64,000 nt of DNA from an uncultured Candidatus Melainabacteria bacterium (GTDB taxonomy: Bacteria > Cyanobacteriota > Vampirovibrionia > Gastranaerophilales > Gastranaerophilaceae), in contig CANARY010000001.1 of NCBI GenBank assembly GCA_947364235.1, positions 310,001 through 374,000 of the forward strand, given 5' to 3'. Position numbers and translations under genes: made by a program. The notes below the pieces were generated by a model. That model saw only the letters and a program-made list of their open reading frames with translations, searched no databases and was not told the DNA's origin. Below, piece by piece: positions 26,362-34,135 of the stretch. Position 1 is the first letter of the stretch. Every line of letters starts with the position of its first letter.

Positions 26362-27207
26362 TTAAAACAATTTTTGCTGTATTTGGTCAGCTTCCAAACC
26401 AGCTTGTATTCCGTATTTTTTGCGTTCTGCAATTCCTTGAAGTCTATCTTCACCAATTTTGCAAAATCTTTCTTCAATCTCTGCTGCAACAAATCTTCTG
26501 CCACATTTAACAGCTGCAACACAAGTGGCTGCACTGCCAGCAAAAGGTTCAAGCACAATTTCATTTGGTTGTGTGCTTTGTAAAATCATTTCTTGCATCA
26601 GTTCAACAGGTTTTTCTGTTGGATGAAATTTTGTTCCAATAATGTTTGGAATAATAAAAACATTGCCTTTGCCCATGTCATTGATGTTTTTGGCAAAGCC
26701 TTTTCTTAAAAACAAAACAAATTCACATTGCTGCATGTAGTATTTGTTAGGTGTTTTGTTATTTTTTACCCATACAAGCAAATTCATAAATTTGAACCCA
26801 GCAGCTTCTGCCTTTGTCTGCAATTCGTTCAAATTCCTACTGTTCACCATAAAATAAGCATGTGAACCATCTTTCAAAACTCTGTAAACTTCAGGCAACC
26901 ATTCTTCAAATTTAATATCGCAATGTTGAAACAATTTGCCTTCTGCAACTAATAATGCACTATCAGCATCCCCTTGTTTTAACCATTTTGATTTTAAGCG
27001 GTCATTGCAAACCATTCTGTTAAATATTCCTGAAGGATCAGTTTTTCCGTATTTTTCCTGTGCTTCTTCTGTAACTCTTGCACCGCCAGTGATTATTTTG
27101 TAAGGAACATCAGAAACAACACAATCAAAAAAGTTGTCAGGGTATTCTTTCAGTAAATCTCGAACATCACCGCAATAAATGAAGTTTGTTTTGCTTATAT
27201 CTACCAC
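26362..27207 (-). CDS. DNA methyltransferase, N6-adenine/N4-cytosine type
   Basis: A 281-residue amino-methyltransferase of beta-class order. The catalytic motif IV reads SDVPYK near residue 33, where DPPY is usual, so one conserved Pro is Val. The cofactor-binding motif LEPFAGSAATCVAAV is near the C-terminus, preceded by KFHPTEKPVELMQEM. It starts at a GTG with GAGGGG upstream and overlaps the dnaC-like gene by seven bases. It probably modifies phage DNA against restriction; its specificity cannot be read from the sequence. Confidence 0.85.
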   Translation of the reverse strand: MVDISKTNFIYCGDVRDLLKEYPDNFFDCVVSDVPYKIITGGARVTEEAQEKYGKTDPSGIFNRMVCNDRLKSKWLKQGDADSALLVAEGKLFQHCDIKFEEWLPEVYRVLKDGSHAYFMVNSRNLNELQTKAEAAGFKFMNLLVWVKNNKTPNKYYMQQCEFVLFLRKGFAKNINDMGKGNVFIIPNIIGTKFHPTEKPVELMQEMILQSTQPNEIVLEPFAGSAATCVAAVKCGRRFVAAEIEERFCKIGEDRLQGIAERKKYGIQAGLEADQIQQKLF

Positions 27208-27983
27208 TTTTCACCCCTCATTGATTTACCAGTAAATTGAAGGTGAATGCCGCAAGTGTCTTTTAGCCTGTCCAGTGTTGCTTTCCATTCAGGCAATACT
27301 TGCAATTTTTTAATCATTTCAGGGTTTGCAGTCAGTGCAGTTGTAGTTTTGTAGTTTAATAAGCTGTCAATAATTCTGAATGCAACTTCTTTTCTTTTGT
27401 CGTTGTAAGTTTCCCTTCCAATGTCATCCAAAACAACAAAATCAAATGAAACCAGCCACTGAAGCAATGGTGTAATATCACCAGCATTGTCATAGCTGTA
27501 TTTACTGAACTTATCCAGCAAAGCTGAAAGTGTTGTGAATAAACAGTTAAAACCTTTATTCATCAATTCATTACAAATTGCAGCAAGAAGTGTTGTTTTT
27601 CCAGTGCCAACATTGCCAATCATCAAAATGCCTTCAGCGGTTTTTGGGTTGAATTCTGCCGCATATTTTTTGCAAAGGTCAAAATGTTCTGTTTCTTTTA
27701 AAGAAGAAAAAACTTTTTCTTGAAACAATGGTGTCATCATTGAATTTTCAAAGATTTTTGCCAGTTTTTCTTTTTTAGCTTCTGCAATTTTTGCAGCTTC
27801 TTTTTCTTTTTCAATTCGTTCTTGACAATCACAAGCTGGAACTTGCACATGAATATTGATTGAATTAGTGCTTTTATTAAACCAAGCATATTTTGTGCCA
27901 CAATGTGGGCAAACTCTTAATTCTTCATCATTGCTTCTTTTAGCAATAGTGTTTATTGCTTTTTGCATTATTGTAGTGTCCAT
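27201..27983 (-). CDS. dnaC: DnaC-like helicase loader ATPase
   Basis: A 260-residue AAA+ loader. An N-terminal Cys motif (RVCPHCGTKYAWF, then ACDCQ) suggests a zinc site. Walker A is GNVGTGKTTLL, Walker B is DFVVLDDIGRE, and sensor residues lie in ALTANPEM. Behind the O-type initiator gene, with a 16-base overlap, it repeats the lambda O-P logic: the initiator binds the origin and this protein brings the host replicative helicase. Confidence 0.85.
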   Translation of the reverse strand: MDTTIMQKAINTIAKRSNDEELRVCPHCGTKYAWFNKSTNSINIHVQVPACDCQERIEKEKEAAKIAEAKKEKLAKIFENSMMTPLFQEKVFSSLKETEHFDLCKKYAAEFNPKTAEGILMIGNVGTGKTTLLAAICNELMNKGFNCLFTTLSALLDKFSKYSYDNAGDITPLLQWLVSFDFVVLDDIGRETYNDKRKEVAFRIIDSLLNYKTTTALTANPEMIKKLQVLPEWKATLDRLKDTCGIHLQFTGKSMRGEKW

Positions 27984-28942
27984 CCGTCATTCTCCTTTTC
28001 TTGTTCCGGGTTTTTGATGTTGCTGTCAAAATCGCCTGATAAAACACCAGACCAATTGCCATCTTCAAGCAACCAACGCAAACCCACCTTCTGTTCTTTG
28101 CCGTCAAAATCAAATCTAATTCTTGAAAATTTTGAAATTAGAATCGGCAACATTTTTATGAAGTCAGGGTTTTCATAACTTATTTCAACAAGTGCCATTC
28201 TTTGTGCATTGTTCAAATAACAACTTTTATTGAATACTTTTTGATATTCAGCACAAAAAGCAGCTTGTGTTTTTCCTAAATATGGATCATCTCTTTTGGG
28301 TTGTGGTTTATTACTATCATATATATATGTACTATTATCTTTCTCTATTATTTCTCTATATTTAGGGGTGTTTGTATCGCTTTCACTGTCTGTGTTTTCA
28401 GCTTGTGTTTGTTTGTTATTTACAAACAAATCTGTTTGTATTTCGCAAACAACATTGTTTGTATTTTGCAAACATTCATTTTTAGCTTGTTTGTTATTTA
28501 CAAACAAATCTGTTTGTATTTCGCAAACTTCTTCAGGTGTAATTTCATCAGGATTGCCAAAAATTTGTGCAGTTTTTTTGCATTCCAAATTTAATTTTTT
28601 AAGTTTAATAAGATCTTCTTCATTGAAAAGTTTATGATATGGAATTTTCCATTCATCATAATTTTTATTTATTTGAATTTCACCAAATTGTAAATTATAA
28701 GTAATAACTTTGTTTTGCTTCAAATAAGTCAGTTCTTCCTTAATGTCGCACCTATATATGTAAGCCAATTCAAACATTCTTTGTGGTTTTATAATTGCAA
28801 CTTTTTTGTGAAATCCATAAGAAAACCTTGCAAGAAGCAATAAAACCTTCAATTGTTTCAATGTAAAATCTCTTATGAAGAACTGTTCAAACAGTTCAAG
28901 TGCTATTTTGAAATATCCATTTTCCAGTTGTACATTCGCCAT
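27968..28942 (-). CDS. replication initiator, phage O-type
   Basis: A protein of about 324 residues. The N-terminal winged-helix part matches Phage_rep_O: MANVQLENGYFKIALELFEQ, FTLKQLKVLLLLARFSYGFH. A linker follows with a duplicated peptide, VCEIQTDLFVNNKQ, occurring twice at about residues 141-180, encoded by DNA repeats that look like origin iterons. The C-terminal part (LGKTQAAFCAEYQKVFNK; MLPILISKFSRIRFDFDGKE) probably contacts the loader. The ATG at 28942 with GAGG upstream was chosen over a TTG five codons earlier. Confidence 0.8.
   Translation of the reverse strand: MANVQLENGYFKIALELFEQFFIRDFTLKQLKVLLLLARFSYGFHKKVAIIKPQRMFELAYIYRCDIKEELTYLKQNKVITYNLQFGEIQINKNYDEWKIPYHKLFNEEDLIKLKKLNLECKKTAQIFGNPDEITPEEVCEIQTDLFVNNKQAKNECLQNTNNVVCEIQTDLFVNNKQTQAENTDSESDTNTPKYREIIEKDNSTYIYDSNKPQPKRDDPYLGKTQAAFCAEYQKVFNKSCYLNNAQRMALVEISYENPDFIKMLPILISKFSRIRFDFDGKEQKVGLRWLLEDGNWSGVLSGDFDSNIKNPEQEKENDGWTLQ
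28309..28528. other. candidate replication origin: five 18-bp iterons plus an AT-rich stretch inside the O-type gene
   Basis: Five imperfect palindromes of 18 bp start at 28410, 28433, 28456, 28488 and 28511. Copies 2 and 5 read TGTTTGTATTTCGCAAAC, copy 3 TGTTTGTATTTTGCAAAC, and copies 1 and 4 TGTTTGTTATTTACAAAC. Spacing is 23, 23, 32 and 23 bp, about two or three helical turns. Next to them, 28309-28366 is nearly pure A+T and could be the unwinding element. Lambda has the same plan: four iterons and an AT-rich region inside gene O. Confidence 0.75.
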
Positions 28943-28946
28943 GTGT

Positions 28947-29759
28947 TTATACCTCAATTAGCATGTCAGTGGATATTGGTGCAGTTAATTTCTTTGTAAA
29001 TTTGCAATAATCACATTTTTCACACCTCACTGGCTCAACCAAACCAGCCTTTAATTCCACAATCCTTTTTACATTTCCTTCTATTCCAACAAGTGCATTG
29101 TCCATATCGCCTTGTCTTAAACCGATTACATCAATATCAGTTACTTTTTGTTTATCAGCAGCAGCAATATAAAATGGCACTTTATCGCCACCAAATTTTG
29201 CTTGTTCAAGCAGCTGGTAAATTGCACCTTGCAAGTCATACCCCCACCACTCAATGAAAGAAACATATTGCCCCAAATCTTTAACCCAAAATCTTTCATG
29301 TAGGTTTTTAACAACTTTTAAATCAACAATACTGCTGAATGGGCTTTTTCTGTCGTGGTAGCTGTCTGTTTTACCCTTCCACATTGCCCCAAAAAGTTCA
29401 GCTGTGAATATAACCTGTTTTTCACCGCTCATACACAGCATGAAAAATTCATCTCTTTCAATGCGTTGAATCACCTGTTCAGCTTTTTCAAAATCTTTTT
29501 TTAATTCCCCATCTTTTTTAAAGAATTCAGGGTGTTTAATTCTGAACCAATTAAGTGTGCCTTCAAAATGTGCATCAACATAAGAACCAACAAGCATTGC
29601 TGTTGTAACTTCCTCTTCCCATTCACCATTTAGCTTTGCCATTGCCCTTGCTTCACAGCCGGGTTTTGCCCACGTGCCAATAAAATCTTTGTATTGTGAA
29701 ACACTCAAAAATTCTTTGTTTGCTTCAGGTGAATAATAGTTGCTTTCAGTCAAAAACAT
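28947..29759 (-). CDS. PD-(D/E)XK exonuclease (DUF3799-like), RecE-like partner of RecT
   Basis: A 270-residue nuclease. The catalytic core GKTDSYHDRKSPFSSIVDLK holds the D...D-x-K pattern, and WGYDLQGAIYQ is the conserved QxxxY-like helix. Cysteines near the C-terminus (CEKCDYCKFTKK) with an earlier Cys are those seen in this exonuclease family. It lies right behind RecT, forming a two-gene single-strand annealing system: the nuclease resects ends and RecT anneals the strands. Confidence 0.8.
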   Translation of the reverse strand: MFLTESNYYSPEANKEFLSVSQYKDFIGTWAKPGCEARAMAKLNGEWEEEVTTAMLVGSYVDAHFEGTLNWFRIKHPEFFKKDGELKKDFEKAEQVIQRIERDEFFMLCMSGEKQVIFTAELFGAMWKGKTDSYHDRKSPFSSIVDLKVVKNLHERFWVKDLGQYVSFIEWWGYDLQGAIYQLLEQAKFGGDKVPFYIAAADKQKVTDIDVIGLRQGDMDNALVGIEGNVKRIVELKAGLVEPVRCEKCDYCKFTKKLTAPISTDMLIEV

Positions 29760-29770
29760 TTCAAACCTTC

Positions 29771-30832
29771 CTATAATTCACCGTTTTTTGCTAATGTTTG
29801 GCAATTTCTGCACAAAGGTTTGCCATAATTTCTTCTTGAAAAGCCATCTTCTGCTGAATTTATAGTTGAACCACAATTTGCACATTCATAAACAACTTCA
29901 ACTTCTTTTTCATATTCAGAAGCTTCAGAATGGCTTATAACAGTTTTTTCTGTTGCTGGTGCAAAATTATCTTCAGGAACTTCTGAAAATTCATTCTGTG
30001 GCATTTGTGCGGTTGCATTTTGAATGTTTGCTGGAATTGCTGCTTGATTATTTTGAACAGGCAATCTATTTTCAAAAACATTTGTTATTTTTTCGGCTGA
30101 AGTTGAAACACCTGTTGAATTATTAAATTCAAAATCAGTTGCAGTTGAATAAGCAATTTGTTGTGCTGAATTTTTGAAGCTTTTTGCAACATTCTTCAAA
30201 ACAAGCCTTAAAACAGTTTTTTTGTACATTTCGCCAGTTCTCTTTGTCCAAGCTGGTGAATTTGGTGCTTTTGAAAAATCTTTTCTTAATTGCTCTAATT
30301 CAGTTATATTCATATCTTCACCAATTGAAGAACCATCTGTAAATATAACTTGTGCAAATGCACCAATAATTTTGTTATTATTGAGTGGTAAGGGTTTAAA
30401 AATGAATTTTACATTTCCATCTTCAACAATTTTTTGGTATTCATCCCCTTCTCTGATAACTTCTTTTATAGTGTTGAAAATAGGCTTAATGCTGTATGTT
30501 TTTGCAACCTTATCTTCACCTTTATAATCGGTTTGAAAGTTCAAATCATTCTTGCCTTCTTCTTTGTTCCAATATGGTATTGCATAGCATTCCCCACTTT
30601 GAAAATCTAAATCAAGCAAAGCCCCCTTCATTAAACAAGCAACAACATCTTGTGCTTTGATTTTCAATAAATCTTGTTTTTTTATACCCTTAAGCATTGC
30701 AACACAGTTTTGTTGAAATTTTGCAGCCTGAAAACCATCAGGCAATGCTGCTGCTTTTGCTGCAAGTGTTGTTGCAAGGTTGCTTTCAACCGATACCAAA
30801 AAATTTTCTAAATTGTTGTTTTGTTCTGCCAT
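29771..30832 (-). CDS. recT: RecT-family single-strand annealing protein with C-terminal zinc ribbon
   Basis: A protein of about 353 residues. The RecT core spans about residues 10-255 (LATTLAAKAAALPDGFQAAK; ALLDLDFQSGECYAIPYWN; GEMYKKTVLRLVLKNVAKSF). A Cys4 ribbon at the C-terminus (YECANCGSTINSAEDGF, then CRNCQ) is absent from most RecT proteins. The ATG at 30832 (MAEQNNN) has AAAGGAG upstream; earlier in-frame starts lack one. It works with the adjacent exonuclease in phage recombination. Confidence 0.85.
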   Translation of the reverse strand: MAEQNNNLENFLVSVESNLATTLAAKAAALPDGFQAAKFQQNCVAMLKGIKKQDLLKIKAQDVVACLMKGALLDLDFQSGECYAIPYWNKEEGKNDLNFQTDYKGEDKVAKTYSIKPIFNTIKEVIREGDEYQKIVEDGNVKFIFKPLPLNNNKIIGAFAQVIFTDGSSIGEDMNITELEQLRKDFSKAPNSPAWTKRTGEMYKKTVLRLVLKNVAKSFKNSAQQIAYSTATDFEFNNSTGVSTSAEKITNVFENRLPVQNNQAAIPANIQNATAQMPQNEFSEVPEDNFAPATEKTVISHSEASEYEKEVEVVYECANCGSTINSAEDGFSRRNYGKPLCRNCQTLAKNGEL

Positions 30833-30857
30833 TTGTAATTCTCCTTTTTTTGAATTG

Positions 30858-30917
30858 TTTAGCCCTTTATGATGGGCTGTGAACCACCAAGAAACACAGC
30901 CCACGAAAAAGGCTAAA
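30858..30917. repeat. nested inverted repeats between the RecT gene and its upstream neighbour
   Basis: Outer arms TTTAGCC/GGCTAAA enclose inner arms GGGCTGTG (30874-30881) and CACAGCCC (30895-30902). No T-run follows on the minus strand, so this is more likely an mRNA structure or processing site than a terminator. Confidence 0.5.
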
Positions 30918-31533
30918 CTGTTGCAGTTTCTGCTTCAGTGCCTTCTTCTTTTTCTTCCCCTTCCCCTAATTCTGATACACAGCCAGCCAATGCAGCTGCC
31001 ATTTGTTTCCTTATTCCTTTTGGAACTTCATTCAAGTTTTGAATTTTGCCTGTTTTTAAGTCCATTGCTTGAATCTTTACTTCAGGTTTATTATCCGATA
31101 CTTCAGGCACTCTTAAAGCCACATTGAAGGCTTCAATACTGAATGCTTCGTGTTTTTGAATTTCATTTGCAAATTGAAGTGCAGCTTTGTCAATTTTTAC
31201 AGAACAAGCTTCAAAATATTTTCTGTTTTTATCTTCATCAGCTTCAGTTTCTTCATAAACAAGCTGTGTTTTGTCATAGTCAATGACTTCAGCAAATTCA
31301 AGAATCAATCTGTGCTGAACAAGTTTCTTGCCCGGATGTTTACCAGCCAAAACTTCTTTGAAATATCGCAGCTTTTCTTTTTGTGAAGTATGAATTTCAT
31401 TCATCAAGCTTTCACAGTCGTCTTGAAAGTTTTTGCTTTTAGTTTCCTTGTGTTCCTGTTCAATTTCAGAATTGATGATGTCATCTTTTGAAATTCCTTC
31501 TTGTTCGCAATAATCGTGCAGTGATTGTGTCAT
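30913..31533 (-). CDS. hypothetical early protein of the recombination block
   Basis: A 206-residue charged protein (MTQSLHDYCEQEGISKDDII; AALQFANEIQKHEAFSIEAF; acidic tail GEGEEKEEGTEAE). I recognise no family. It lies between the SbcC/RecF-like ATPase and RecT with a strong ribosome binding site, suggesting a role in recombination or replication. Confidence 0.65.
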   Translation of the reverse strand: MTQSLHDYCEQEGISKDDIINSEIEQEHKETKSKNFQDDCESLMNEIHTSQKEKLRYFKEVLAGKHPGKKLVQHRLILEFAEVIDYDKTQLVYEETEADEDKNRKYFEACSVKIDKAALQFANEIQKHEAFSIEAFNVALRVPEVSDNKPEVKIQAMDLKTGKIQNLNEVPKGIRKQMAAALAGCVSELGEGEEKEEGTEAETATV

Positions 31534-31563
31534 TTTTTGTTTCTCCTTTACTTTTTTGGTGTG

Positions 31564-33009
31564 TTATAACTCAACAACTGTTAATTCAGAATCATCAGTT
31601 GTTCTTGTAGCAATAAATTGAAGCCCTGAAGCTTTGCAGCGGTCAAATAAGTGCTGTCTGTTGATTGGTGAAAGTTTTTCAACACCATCAATAAGCACAA
31701 TCTGCAAGCCAGTCTTGTTTTTAAGTGCAATATCAACACAAAGGTCAAGTTTTTCACCTTCAGACAAATTGCTTATTGGCAATTCGCCATTGGGCTTTTT
31801 AATAAGAACTTGATCACCGTCAATTGACATTTCACCAAGCGGCATGTTTGCTTCAGCAAGAATTGTTGCTGGCAATGACCTTGCAAGTTCAATTTTTCTT
31901 GTAAATTCATCAGAATCCGCCTGAAGTTCAGCCAATTCATTGTTCATTGCCATCATTTTGTTGTATTGTGGCAAGTTTTGCTTCATTTTTAAGGCTTCAG
32001 CAGCTTCTTCTTGAAGCGGCAAAATATTTGTTTTTTGTTGTTGCAAATATGGTTCAAATGCTTTTAATTCTTCATTAAATTGTGCAACTTGTTTTTCATA
32101 ATTTGCTTGAATAACTGCTTTTTTATCAATCCCAATTGCATTAAGTGAAGCCAGTTCTTTTTTTGATGAATTCAACATTTCTTCAAGCCTTGCAATATCT
32201 GCTTGAAGTTCTGCTTCTCTATCCTTAAGACCTTGAAGCAATCTTTGTTCTTCAAGTTCTTTTACAGCCTGAAACCCTCTTATTTTGTTGTCATAGTTTG
32301 CTTTTAGTGTTTCAGCTTTTTCAATTTGTGAATTGTGTTGCCTTGCTTGCTCAATTCTTGTGTGAATTTCTTGCAAGTCGTATTTTTCCCACTTTTCAGC
32401 ATTGAAGTTTTCAGGAAGTTCTTTTTGTGTTTCTTCAATAAGCTGCTTTTTGAACCTTATTTTTCTGTTTACTTCTTGCCTTTGCATAAAGTAAAAGCCA
32501 TTTTCAGCAGCAATTTGTTTTAAAACTTCAAGAATGTGTGCTTCATAGTTCACACCTTGTGGAATTTCGCCAAACCATTCTTTGATTGTGTTTAGATCCC
32601 AGTTGTATTCAATAAGGTCAAGAATAATTCTATTTTGTTCTTTGGCATCCATATTGATAAAAGCAACCGGGTTCAATTGTAGTTCTGAAAATAATTCAGA
32701 TAGGAATGCTTCAGGGCTTTGAACTTCTTTGCCGTCTTGCTTAATACTTTTGTAATCTGATTTATTTGTGCGTGGTTTTCTTGTAATTGAAAGCCCGGCA
32801 TCTGTTTCAATAAGAATTTCACCTTCAGTTGCCCCTTGCTTAACTATGCAATCTCTTGTGCTTCTGTTGGTTATTGCATAACGGATTGCATCAAGCACTG
32901 AAGTTTTGCCTGTTCCATTGCCACCTAACAATTCAATACTTTTGGAATCAGCTTTAAATTCTGTAATTCCAAAAAGATTTTTGATTTTAATGTTTGTAAT
33001 TTTTGCCAT
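31564..33009 (-). CDS. SbcC/RecF-like SMC-type ATPase
   Basis: A 481-residue ABC-type ATPase. Walker A is ELLGGNGTGKTSVLDAIRYA at about residues 28-47. Two coiled-coil stretches (about 150-250 and 260-390) flank a short hinge. The ABC signature is SNLSEGEKLDLCVDIAL, and Walker B is LQIVLIDGVEKLS. It is shorter than Rad50/SbcC and similar to phage ATPases found with recombination genes. It probably tethers or processes DNA ends together with the downstream exonuclease and RecT. Confidence 0.8.
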   Translation of the reverse strand: MAKITNIKIKNLFGITEFKADSKSIELLGGNGTGKTSVLDAIRYAITNRSTRDCIVKQGATEGEILIETDAGLSITRKPRTNKSDYKSIKQDGKEVQSPEAFLSELFSELQLNPVAFINMDAKEQNRIILDLIEYNWDLNTIKEWFGEIPQGVNYEAHILEVLKQIAAENGFYFMQRQEVNRKIRFKKQLIEETQKELPENFNAEKWEKYDLQEIHTRIEQARQHNSQIEKAETLKANYDNKIRGFQAVKELEEQRLLQGLKDREAELQADIARLEEMLNSSKKELASLNAIGIDKKAVIQANYEKQVAQFNEELKAFEPYLQQQKTNILPLQEEAAEALKMKQNLPQYNKMMAMNNELAELQADSDEFTRKIELARSLPATILAEANMPLGEMSIDGDQVLIKKPNGELPISNLSEGEKLDLCVDIALKNKTGLQIVLIDGVEKLSPINRQHLFDRCKASGLQFIATRTTDDSELTVVEL

Positions 33010-33023
33010 GTTGTATTCTCCTT

Positions 33024-33338
33024 TTATTTGAATCTGTAAAGTTCATCTAAAACACCATTTGCCAAATCAGCAAGCAGCATTGCTTTTGCTCTCGGTGTTG
33101 CACCTTTTTCTGTGGTCAAATAGCCTTCTTCTTTCAAAATTGCATTGATTGCTTTGGGCATATAATAAGCATCCCAAACAGCTTTTGAATTCTGTTCTTT
33201 TATGGCAAGCAATACTTCATTAAATTCTTCAGTCAATGCTTCATTTTCTGTGTTATTAAAAATTTCAATTTTGCGTGCAAATCTCAAAAAGAACTGCATT
33301 GCTTTTTCAAGCTTTGATTTTTTAAATTTTTTACGCAT
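33024..33338 (-). CDS. hypothetical early protein
   Basis: A 104-residue basic protein (MRKKFKKSKLEKAMQFFLRF; AVWDAYYMPKAINAILKEEG) of unknown family. Its ATG lies inside the 3' end of the preceding 49-residue gene (eight-base overlap), which implies translational coupling. Confidence 0.6.
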   Translation of the reverse strand: MRKKFKKSKLEKAMQFFLRFARKIEIFNNTENEALTEEFNEVLLAIKEQNSKAVWDAYYMPKAINAILKEEGYLTTEKGATPRAKAMLLADLANGVLDELYRFK

Positions 33339-33480
33339 TTTTTAACCCTCGCTTTTGCATTTCATAAAGAAGAAAAACAACCTTTGCCATATCGGCAATA
33401 CATTCTTCTTTTGTTGGTTCACCTTCTTCAAATGTGAATATAAAATTTGGTTTCTTCTTCTTTTTTTCGTACCTTGACAT
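33331..33480 (-). CDS. 49-residue small protein
   Basis: A short frame that begins MSRYEKKKKKPNFIFTFEEG and ends FLLYEMQKRGLKNA. Codon use matches neighbours (only GAA for Glu). It overlaps the next gene by eight bases, the arrangement seen elsewhere in this operon. The ribosome binding site is weak (AGAG). Function unknown. Confidence 0.55.
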   Translation of the reverse strand: MSRYEKKKKKPNFIFTFEEGEPTKEECIADMAKVVFLLYEMQKRGLKNA

Positions 33481-33542
33481 GTATTTTTCTCTGTTTTTGC
33501 GTAGCAAAATTAAGCCCTTTAAAAAGGCTGAAATATTTGTGC

Positions 33543-33599
33543 TATAATCTAAAATGAAAAAATTATTTTTTAGGGCTGCTGGCTTTCAGCAGTCTTTTT
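33543..33599 (+). promoter_or_regulatory. plus-strand TATAAT box and terminator hairpin facing the early operon
   Basis: TATAAT (33543-33548) is followed 30 bases later by CTGCTG, a 5-base loop, CAGCAG and a run of T (to 33599), all plus-sense. A very short antisense transcript is possible, but no good -35 box is visible, so this is weakly supported. Confidence 0.3.
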
Positions 33600-33797
33600 T
33601 TAATCATTCCAAGAAATTTCATTTTCTTGAATGTATTGTTTAATTGCTGTAACCATTGTTTTGTTAAACAGTGGATCTTGTTCTGCTCTCAAAGTGTACT
33701 TGCCAAGTAATCTAATTGGGTCTTGTCCAAGTTCTTCAATTTCATGTTTTACTTGCCATAAGCAAGAATTCAAATTGTAAACTGCATCTAATGCCAT
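33600..33797 (-). CDS. hypothetical early protein
   Basis: A 65-residue protein (MALDAVYNLNSCLWQVKHEI; VTAIKQYIQENEISWND). AGGAGAACAGAAA precedes the ATG. It is the second gene of the early operon. Unknown function. Confidence 0.6.
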   Translation of the reverse strand: MALDAVYNLNSCLWQVKHEIEELGQDPIRLLGKYTLRAEQDPLFNKTMVTAIKQYIQENEISWND

Positions 33798-33808
33798 TTT
33801 CTGTTCTC

Positions 33809-34009
33809 CTATAAGTTCAAATTTGTGAAGCCTTTTTCAACCATAAAGGTTTTCAAATCTTCTTCAGCTACTCTGTAACGGTTTCTTTTTAAAGTTGCTT
33901 TAAGTTCGCCTGTTTTAATGTATCGCCTTATTTGTTGCTCTCCGATTGGCAAAACTTTTGCAATATCCTCAATGCCGTATTCTGTAACATTTGTCAATAA
34001 AGGTTGCAA
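33809..34009 (-). CDS. small HTH protein, excisionase/MerR-like fold; Cro or Xis candidate
   Basis: A protein of about 66 residues with the HTH_17-like pattern YGIEDIAKVLPIGEQQIRRY and IKTGELKATLKRNRYRVAEE, typical of small excisionases and MerR-like regulators. A TTG at 34009 sits seven bases from GGAG and gives the expected domain start; an in-frame ATG at 34069 lies inside the promoter region. As first gene of the early operon, divergent from the repressor, it may act as Cro or as the recombination directionality factor for the serine recombinase. Confidence 0.65.
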   Translation of the reverse strand: MQPLLTNVTEYGIEDIAKVLPIGEQQIRRYIKTGELKATLKRNRYRVAEEDLKTFMVEKGFTNLNL

Positions 34010-34059
34010 AATTCTTCTCCTTTTTTTATTATGTAATGTATAACTTTTGATAAGATAAG

Positions 34060-34117
34060 AATATAACAAGTGTTCACATTTGTCAAGTAAATTATTAAAT
34101 AATGTTCACATTTGTCA
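34060..34117. promoter_or_regulatory. divergent operator/promoter region with direct repeats
   Basis: TGTTCACATTTGTCA occurs at 34071-34085 and 34103-34117, 32 bp apart (three helical turns). A shorter variant TGTAACATTTGTCA lies at about 33983-33996. A leftward -35 box TTGACA (34086-34081) overlaps the first copy, with TATATT or TATTCT as possible -10. This is the expected place for the repressor-controlled switch between lysogeny and early genes. Confidence 0.7.
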
Positions 34118-34135
34118 GAAAGAAGGTTGCAAGTA

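Noticed and set aside
28408-28528. Iteron stretch as a CRISPR array
   Set aside because: It lies in frame inside the initiator gene, the units are palindromic, and the intervals are 5 to 14 bp, too short for spacers.
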